Shown: positions 6,493 through 10,861 of the stretch, piece by piece | Layout of the letters: each line of letters begins with the position of its first letter | Numbering within the stretch: position 1 is the first letter of the stretch | DNA from: Candidatus Brockarchaeota archaeon | GTDB lineage: Archaea > Thermoproteota > EX4484-205 > DTQO01 | NCBI GenBank assembly: GCA_017601265.1 | Contig: JAFNJA010000065.1 | Coordinates: 1-10,861 of the forward strand | DNA length: 10,861 nt | Direction: 5' to 3' | Position numbers and translations under genes: made by a program | The notes under the pieces: model-generated | Databases searched by the model: none | Seen by the model: only the letters and a program-made list of their open reading frames with translations | What the model was told of the DNA's origin: nothing

Positions 6493-7571
6493 TTTCCTGC
6501 ACCTCGGCCGCTATTTCCAGAAACCTTGATCTTTACTACCTTTCCGGTCTTCGATGACAAGTACGCGGCTTCCGCGACCTCGATTCCCGCCCTGCCAACC
6601 TTTCCAGAGGTCGTGGGTTCTTCCTTCCCCTCGATGCACTTGAGCCAGTGCTCGATGCTTGCGCCTTTCGAGGCGTAACTCCAATAGTATTCCTTCCTGG
6701 CTTTCGGATCGACGGTGCGATAAGTGCCGTCATCGGGAACCTCCGGGATAAACGACGCCGGCCCATCCATGCCGCGGGTTTTCCACTTCAAGCACGATTC
6801 GTCGACTGACGCGGAACCCTTGCTGCCAACCACGCCTTCCCCTTCGTGCCCAACCTCGGCAGCCCAGCTCTTGACCAAAATCCCGTTTCCGCCGTTCCTG
6901 AAGCGCGCGATCAACGTGGCGTTGTTTTCCACCGCTTTGCCGGGCTTGGGGTAAGTCCCCCCCAAGGGAACGTGGCTCACCTTCGCGTACACTTCCTCGA
7001 CGGGTCCGTAGAGCCAAAGCCACTCGTCCAAAGTGTGTATCGCCTGCTCCACGAGCATGCCGCCGGACTGCTTTCGAACGAAGAGCCAGGGATGGGTGGG
7101 GGGGAACCACCCAACTTGGCAACTGTACGCCATTTTGAGGTCTCCTAATTTCTTGCCGTCCAAGAGTTGCTTCAGCTTCATGTAGGTTGGGTGGAAACGG
7201 ATCATGTACGCGACCTGGAGCACGACCTTCGCCCTTTCCGCCGCCGCACCCATTTGGTCCGCCTCCTTCACGGTCCTGCACATGGGCTTCTCGACCAAGA
7301 TGTGTTTCCCAGCCCTTGCGGCAGCTACGGCAATCTCCTTGTGTGGAGCCGGATGGGTGCACACGTCCACCGCGTCGACATCCTCCAGCTTCAGCAGCTC
7401 CTTGTAATCGGAAAACCAGCGGTCCGCCCCGCACTTCTGGCACGCCTCCCTCGCCGAGATCTCGTTTACGTCAGCGACGGCAACGACCTTCGCTTTCTCG
7501 GTCATCTGGTAGTAAGGAAGGTGAAGTTCATTGAAGATCCCTCCAGAACCTATCACGCCAACCCTGATCAA
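6489..7571 (-). CDS. Gfo/Idh/MocA family NAD(P)-dependent oxidoreductase
   Basis: This 360-aa cytoplasmic dehydrogenase is of the glucose-fructose oxidoreductase/inositol dehydrogenase type. The N-terminal Rossmann domain has VGVIGSGGIFNELHLP at 4-19, ADVNE at 33-37 (an acidic residue after the second strand, favouring NAD) and the signature EKP at 94-96, whose lysine is catalytic. The substrate domain has GGMLVEQAIHTLDEWLWLYG at 170-189, with H179 and D182 in the usual catalytic positions. It likely oxidises a hydroxyl of a sugar, inositol or glycoside reversibly. It is the first gene of a probable operon with the TIM-barrel gene (TTGA overlap) and the APH-type kinase. The start is TTG at 7571, giving MIRVGVIG, which matches the family N-terminus. 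A TATA box at 7604-7609 leaves a leader of about ten bases. Confidence 0.93.
   Translation of the reverse strand: MIRVGVIGSGGIFNELHLPYYQMTEKAKVVAVADVNEISAREACQKCGADRWFSDYKELLKLEDVDAVDVCTHPAPHKEIAVAAARAGKHILVEKPMCRTVKEADQMGAAAERAKVVLQVAYMIRFHPTYMKLKQLLDGKKLGDLKMAYSCQVGWFPPTHPWLFVRKQSGGMLVEQAIHTLDEWLWLYGPVEEVYAKVSHVPLGGTYPKPGKAVENNATLIARFRNGGNGILVKSWAAEVGHEGEGVVGSKGSASVDESCLKWKTRGMDGPASFIPEVPDDGTYRTVDPKARKEYYWSYASKGASIEHWLKCIEGKEEPTTSGKVGRAGIEVAEAAYLSSKTGKVVKIKVSGNSGRGAGN
6500..6505 (-). promoter_or_regulatory. Ribosome-binding site candidate for the TIM-barrel gene
   Basis: GAGGTG on the minus strand ends seven bases before TTG 6492, inside the 3' end of the Gfo/Idh/MocA gene. It supports the TTG start for a gene internal to an operon, where leaderless initiation is not possible. 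Confidence 0.45.
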
Positions 7572-7600
7572 AACTATTCAGCGGCGCCCAAAGCATTCAC

Positions 7601-7612
7601 AGCTTTAAAGCT
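7601..7612 (-). promoter_or_regulatory. Palindromic TATA promoter of the Gfo/Idh-TIM barrel-kinase operon
   Basis: AGCTTTAAAGCT is a perfect 12-base palindrome with TTTAAA (7604-7609) at its core, centred about 35 bases before TTG 7571. It lies in the 111-base gap after the esterase gene, so the operon probably has its own promoter. The symmetry means it could also bind a dimeric regulator or fire in the opposite direction. Confidence 0.5.
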
Positions 7613-7682
7613 TCACCGTTCCAAAGCCGGCCGCGACCCGCTCCACTTGGAGCCGGTTCCCCGCCACGAGTCCAGCGATGCG

Positions 7683-8642
7683 TCACTTTTGGCCCAGCAG
7701 TTCCGCCGCCCATTTGATCTTCTTTTCGTGGTGCACGTTAAGGCTCTCGTGCCCCATGCCCGGGTAGATGGACAGCTCCCTGCGTTCAGAAACCATGTGG
7801 TTGAAAACGGCGAAGACCGTCGAAGCCGGGCACACCGTGTCTATCAGGCCCACCGACATGAGCGTAGGGCACCTTATCTCCGGGGCGAAGTTCATGGCGT
7901 CGAAATAGGAAAGCGTCTCCTCCACCTTGCCGATGTCTTCGCGGTGCGTCTTCATGAAGTCTAGGATCTCAAGGTACGGTCCTTGCGTCGCGACCTCGAC
8001 CGCCCTCTCGAAGTGGCAAAGGTACGGGACCTCGGGGAGGCAGAGGGCCGCGCGCTTGTCCAGCCCGGACACGGCGAGCGCCAAACCCCCTCCCTGGCTG
8101 ACGCCGGTGATCCCAACCTTGTCCTGTTTCACGTCGCTCCTGCCTAGCAGGACCTCCAATGCCCTCAAGCAATCCATGTAAACGTACCTGTAGTAGTACT
8201 TTGACTTGTCAAGTATTCCTTTAGTCATGTTTCCCATCACGCTGCCAGAAGGGTATCTCGCGAAGTCGGGAGATTCGCCTGATTGACCCCTAACGTCGAC
8301 GGCCATCACGACGTACCCCTGCAGAACCCATCCCAAATAGTCGGAAATCGAGCCCTTGTTTCCGCCGTAGCCGTGAAAGAAGAGCAAGGCCGGAAGCGGA
8401 TCCCCGACGTTCGGCTTCAATAGCCAGGCGCTTATCGGCGTTTTGTCCAAAAACCCGTCGTAGGTCACGGAGTAGGCCTCCAGCTTGGTCACGGGATACC
8501 CGACCTTGTTCGCCTTGGGATTGAGAGGTTGTTCCTTCGATAGTTTGACGTTCTCCGACCAAAAATGGAGGAAGTCCCTCCTCCTCGTCAGGGGCGGTTT
8601 GTACACCTTCAGCTGCTCCAGCGGCAGGTCGATTAATGGCAT
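7683..8642 (-). CDS. CE7 family acetyl esterase (acetylxylan esterase / cephalosporin-C deacetylase)
   Basis: This 319-aa alpha/beta hydrolase of carbohydrate esterase family 7 removes acetyl groups from xylo-oligosaccharides and other small acetylated molecules. Key motifs are HGYGG at 90-94 (oxyanion region), RGQSGES at 118-124 (the CE7 RGQ motif), GVSQGG with nucleophile S182, GLID with D268, and GMGHE with H298. The full triad is present and spaced as in characterised CE7 enzymes, and the length matches the family's 318-325 aa. There is no signal peptide, so it acts inside the cell on imported, short substrates. The open frame reaches 8738 and an ATG exists at 8669. ATG 8642 is chosen because MPLIDLPLEQLKVYKP is the CE7 N-terminus and a TATA box centred about 30 bases upstream overlaps the 8669 ATG. 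The gene appears to have its own leaderless transcript, downstream of the AnmK gene. Confidence 0.93.
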   Translation of the reverse strand: MPLIDLPLEQLKVYKPPLTRRRDFLHFWSENVKLSKEQPLNPKANKVGYPVTKLEAYSVTYDGFLDKTPISAWLLKPNVGDPLPALLFFHGYGGNKGSISDYLGWVLQGYVVMAVDVRGQSGESPDFARYPSGSVMGNMTKGILDKSKYYYRYVYMDCLRALEVLLGRSDVKQDKVGITGVSQGGGLALAVSGLDKRAALCLPEVPYLCHFERAVEVATQGPYLEILDFMKTHREDIGKVEETLSYFDAMNFAPEIRCPTLMSVGLIDTVCPASTVFAVFNHMVSERRELSIYPGMGHESLNVHHEKKIKWAAELLGQK

Positions 8643-8667
8643 GGGCAAAAGTTCGATCCGTTTCTTC

Positions 8668-8678
8668 ATAATAAGATT
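8668..8678 (-). promoter_or_regulatory. TATA promoter of the CE7 esterase gene
   Basis: On the minus strand AATCTTATTAT, with CTTATTAT at 8675-8668, is centred about 30 bases before the A of ATG 8642. The geometry is leaderless and decides the start in favour of 8642. Confidence 0.5.
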
Positions 8679-8762
8679 TTCCAGAACAGGATAGGCGGTT
8701 TCCCCGAAATCTGGCCAAGGAACGCCCCTCGACGACACATTGAAGCGGGCGAGAGCGCTCGA

Positions 8763-8778
8763 TCCGGCGAAAGCCGGA
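8763..8778. other. Perfect hairpin with GAAA tetraloop
   Basis: TCCGGC-GAAA-GCCGGA is a 6-bp GC-rich stem. The plus-strand version closes a stable GNRA-type loop; the minus-strand version, the direction of the flanking genes, has a TTTC loop. It lies about 20 bases after the AnmK stop (8799). No T-run follows on the minus strand, so it is not a classical terminator. It might stabilise the mRNA 3' end, or be chance in GC-rich DNA. Confidence 0.4.
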
Positions 8779-8798
8779 CAACCGCGGCCCAGCTCTGC

Positions 8799-10043
8799 CT
8801 ACGCGACTTGTCCCGGAACCAAGGTCCCGAGGATTACCTTCCTCCCCGCGCCAGTCGCCGAAGGGAGGTTGGATGCGCGGCCCAGCACGAACTCGTTGGC
8901 CAAAACCGCCATGTAAAGCGCTTCCCTGGCTTCTGAGGGGATGCCGAGGGAATCGAACATCTCGATCTTTACGTTCGGCAACCTTCTGCGCAGCCAATCG
9001 ACCATCGTCGAATTCTTTGCTCCGCCCCCCGCGAGGTAGATCTTGTCCAGGGGGCCCGCGGTGAACACGAAATCTTCATACCCCCTCGCGATCGTTTCGA
9101 CCGTGAGCATCGTCGCGGTCGCGACAGCGTCCTCTTTTCCCAACCCACGCCTTTTCGCCATGGAGATGAACCTCTCCGCGTACCCCGTTCCGAACGCCTC
9201 CCTGCCCGTGGATTTCGGAGGGCGCCTGGAGAAGAAAGGATCGCCAAGGAGTTCTCTGAGAAGCTCCTCGTCGACTTTCCCTTTCGAAGCGATCGAGCCA
9301 CCCGCGTCGAATGACGCCCTTCCGTCCGTGAAAACGCTGACGAGCCTGTCCACCACCGCGTTGCCCGGTCCAGTGTCGAAGGCGACGACCTCATCCTCGG
9401 AGCAACTTGGAGGGAGGTATGACAAGTTCGCGATGCCCCCGATGTTCTGCAAAGCTATTCCCTCGCCTTCTTTCCTGAACAAGACGTAATCGACGTAGGC
9501 TGAAAGCGGCGCCCCTTCCCCGCCGGCGGCGACGTCCCTTTTCCTGAAATCGCCTATCGTGGTCACTCCAGTCATCTCCGCTATGACGGCAAGTTCCCCG
9601 ATCTGCATGGTCGAACCGATCTTTTTGCCCCCCGACCTAGGATCGTGGAATACCGTCTGCCCGTGCGAGCCTATGAGGTCGACTTTGCCCAGCGGCAGGG
9701 ACAAGCGATCGGCCAACGACGTTGCGGCTTTTGCGAACTCAATTCCCAACTCGAAATTCATCGAGCATATCTTCTCTATTGTCGCCGTGGGAGGGTCGAA
9801 AAGCTCGAATATCCTGGCCCTTAAGTCCTTTTGATAGGGGTACGTCTCCATCCCGATGAACTCGAGTCCTGCTCGATCGTACGAGCCAGCCAATCTCGCG
9901 GCGCAGGCCGTGATGCCGTCCGCGGACGTCCCCGACATGAGCCCGATCACCGTCCTCCTTTCCTTTGAAGCTATTTCGTCAAGTTCTCCGAGCGCAAGTG
10001 CACCGTCGAACGAGTAACGGGCACGGCATATCTGGCTTGCCAT
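8799..10043 (-). CDS. anmK: Anhydro-N-acetylmuramic acid kinase (AnmK) homologue
   Basis: AnmK hydrolyses the 1,6-anhydro ring of anhydro-MurNAc and phosphorylates it to MurNAc-6-phosphate, in peptidoglycan recycling. From ATG 10043 (414 aa) the family signatures appear in order: GLMSGTSADG at 34-43, SHGQTVFH at 126-133, GDFRKRDVAAGGEGAPL at 164-180 with catalytic Asp170, NIGGIAN at 200-206, FDTGPGN at 222-228, KSTGREAFG, LAGGGAKN at 337-344, and the C-terminal GIPSEAREALYMAVLANE. All are intact, so the enzyme should be active. The related levoglucosan kinases phosphorylate 1,6-anhydroglucose, so the natural substrate here may not be anhydro-MurNAc. ATG 10043 gives about 33 residues before the core; ELDEIASKERRTVIG resembles the helical extension of some relatives. 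GTG 9950, preceded by GGAGG only three bases away, would give 383 aa, close to the usual 370-390, and is a real rival. No clear TATA box precedes 10043. No murQ-like gene is in the window. Confidence 0.92.
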   Translation of the reverse strand: MASQICRARYSFDGALALGELDEIASKERRTVIGLMSGTSADGITACAARLAGSYDRAGLEFIGMETYPYQKDLRARIFELFDPPTATIEKICSMNFELGIEFAKAATSLADRLSLPLGKVDLIGSHGQTVFHDPRSGGKKIGSTMQIGELAVIAEMTGVTTIGDFRKRDVAAGGEGAPLSAYVDYVLFRKEGEGIALQNIGGIANLSYLPPSCSEDEVVAFDTGPGNAVVDRLVSVFTDGRASFDAGGSIASKGKVDEELLRELLGDPFFSRRPPKSTGREAFGTGYAERFISMAKRRGLGKEDAVATATMLTVETIARGYEDFVFTAGPLDKIYLAGGGAKNSTMVDWLRRRLPNVKIEMFDSLGIPSEAREALYMAVLANEFVLGRASNLPSATGAGRKVILGTLVPGQVA

Positions 10044-10210
10044 TACCTTGTACCGGAGGGAGCGTGGATGGTGTCTTGGGGCGAGGACGGCATGGCGTCG
10101 AAGGAAGGCGGGGAAGCCGCCGAGATCTTTGTTCAAAACGCCACCGCGACGCAATCGGGATGGTGCTAAGAGGTTTTGCCGCGGGCGAATCGCCGTCTCG
10201 AGGATGAACT

Positions 10211-10257
10211 AAAACGTTTTCGCGTTTCCCGATCGTCGAGGCATTTGATTCGCGTTT
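10211..10257. repeat. Palindrome and paired direct repeats upstream of the alcohol dehydrogenase promoter
   Basis: AAAACGTTTT at 10211-10220 is a perfect 10-base palindrome. TTCGCGTTT occurs at 10219-10227 and again at 10249-10257, exactly 30 bases apart, about three helical turns. Both copies lie just upstream of the TATA box at 10271. They could be activator or repressor half-sites on one face of the DNA; this role is inferred. Confidence 0.35.
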
Positions 10258-10267
10258 TGCCGACCGC

Positions 10268-10281
10268 AAGTTTAATTAAAT
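10268..10281 (+). promoter_or_regulatory. Archaeal TATA promoter of the iron-containing alcohol dehydrogenase
   Basis: AAGTTTAATTAAAT carries the TATA core TTTAATTA, centred about 29 bases before ATG 10304. This is leaderless spacing and one of the clearest promoters in the window. Confidence 0.6.
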
Positions 10282-10303
10282 CACGGCCCCAACCTTCAGC
10301 GGA

Positions 10304-10861
10304 ATGAACGGTTTCACCTTCCACCTTCCAACCAAGGTAATCTTCGGCAGGGGGAGCATGAGCAAGCTGGGTGAAGAGGCGGCCAGGCTCGGCAAAAGGT
10401 GCCTCGTCGTGACAGGAAGGAATTTCGCGAGGAAAAGCGGGTACCTGGACGCGATCGGCGCGAGCCTCGCAAAATCCGGTTTGGAATTCTCGGTGTTCGA
10501 CCAGGTCGAACCCCACCCGTCGATTGGCACGGTTTACAAAGCGCGGAGGTGGCAAGGCAAAGCGGCTGCGACGTCGTGATCGCCTTCGGGGGAGGAAGCG
10601 CGATCGACGCCGCGAAGGCCATAGCCTTCCTGGCGTTGAACGATGTCGCCTTGGAGGACCACTTCGCTCCCAAAGAGGTCGCCAGCCCGGCCGTTCCGGT
10701 AGTGGCTTTGCCGACGACGTGCGGCACGGGCAGCGAGTTGACGAGGTATTCGCTCATAACGGACGCGGCCAACAGGAGAAAGAGGGTTTTGATGGGGTTG
10801 CCGATCCTGCCGAGGACGGCGATTTTGGACGCTTCGGTCTTGGACGCGATCCCCAAGCGGA
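10304..10861 (+). CDS. Iron-containing alcohol dehydrogenase, apparent frameshift, cut by the window edge
   Basis: This is the N-terminal part of a group III, iron-dependent NAD(P) alcohol dehydrogenase. Frame one, from ATG 10304, reads through FHLPTKVIFGRG, GKRCLVVTG and FDQVEPHPSIGTVYKA, then runs out of family sequence and stops at 10579. From about 10543 a second frame continues the same protein: EVARQSGCDVVIAFGGGSAIDAAKA (the NAD-binding GGGSAID) and LPTTCGTGSELTRYS, open to the last base. One missing G near 10541-10545 (GCGCGGAGG where GCGGCGGAGG would restore KAAEVARQSG) joins the two perfectly. The motifs after the break are undamaged, so this is either a recent mutation or a sequence error. 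The metal-binding histidines and C-terminal helical domain lie beyond the window. The family covers alcohols, lactaldehyde and butanol; the substrate is unknown. It is transcribed away from the AnmK gene. Confidence 0.85.

Noticed and set aside
7640..7653. Hairpin GCTCC-ACTT-GGAGC after the esterase stop as a terminator
   Set aside because: The stem is only 5 bp with no T-run after it on the minus strand; likely chance in GC-rich DNA.
8643..8738. Earlier starts (8738, 8669) for the CE7 esterase
   Set aside because: The TATA box overlaps the ATG at 8669, and the CE7 N-terminus and length fit ATG 8642.
10044..10303. Possible small gene in the divergent gap between the AnmK and alcohol dehydrogenase genes
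   Set aside because: Open frames on both strands are short, lack recognisable motifs or ribosome sites, and overlap the promoter and repeats; only regulatory sequence is visible.

Overview
The window looks archaeal. Upstream of six genes there is a TATA-like box of archaeal form, with no bacterial -35/-10 pair. Three genes (at 3373, 8642 and 10304) have the box centred 28-30 bases before an ATG, the spacing expected for leaderless transcripts. Start codons are often TTG, and the first gene is a two-CXXC protein disulfide oxidoreductase of the type common in archaea. The lineage cannot be fixed from the sequence alone; a Thermoproteota/TACK-type archaeon is a guess.

Layout. Two plus-strand genes come first: a protein disulfide oxidoreductase (59-658) and a DUF438-hemerythrin-PAS sensor-like protein (809-2032). 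They converge on a long run of minus-strand genes. In chromosomal order these are a sugar-nucleotide pyrophosphorylase with a C-terminal hexapeptide domain (2090-3373), an F420/flavin luciferase-like oxidoreductase (3614-4540), an APH-fold kinase (4587-5645), a xylose-isomerase-like TIM-barrel protein (5692-6492), a Gfo/Idh/MocA oxidoreductase (6489-7571), a CE7 acetyl esterase (7683-8642) and an anhydro-N-acetylmuramic acid kinase homologue, AnmK (8799-10043). A plus-strand iron-containing alcohol dehydrogenase follows (from 10304). It carries an apparent one-base frameshift and runs off the right edge.

How the genes may work together. The Gfo/Idh dehydrogenase, TIM-barrel enzyme and APH-type kinase form one likely operon read right to left. 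The first two overlap by TTGA and the third follows about 46 bases later. With the adjacent esterase and AnmK homologue this makes a carbohydrate-use neighbourhood. The combination suggests scavenging of an acetylated and/or 1,6-anhydro sugar. An oxidoreductase paired with a TIM-barrel enzyme recalls known oxidation/elimination routes for glycosides and levoglucosan, and AnmK-family kinases open 1,6-anhydro sugars. This pathway is inference; each protein family is well supported. The disulfide oxidoreductase and hemerythrin-PAS protein look like separate redox/oxygen functions.

No rRNA, tRNA, CRISPR array, insertion sequence or integrase was seen. No gene-free stretch exceeds 300 bases; the longest are 10044-10303 and 3374-3613.
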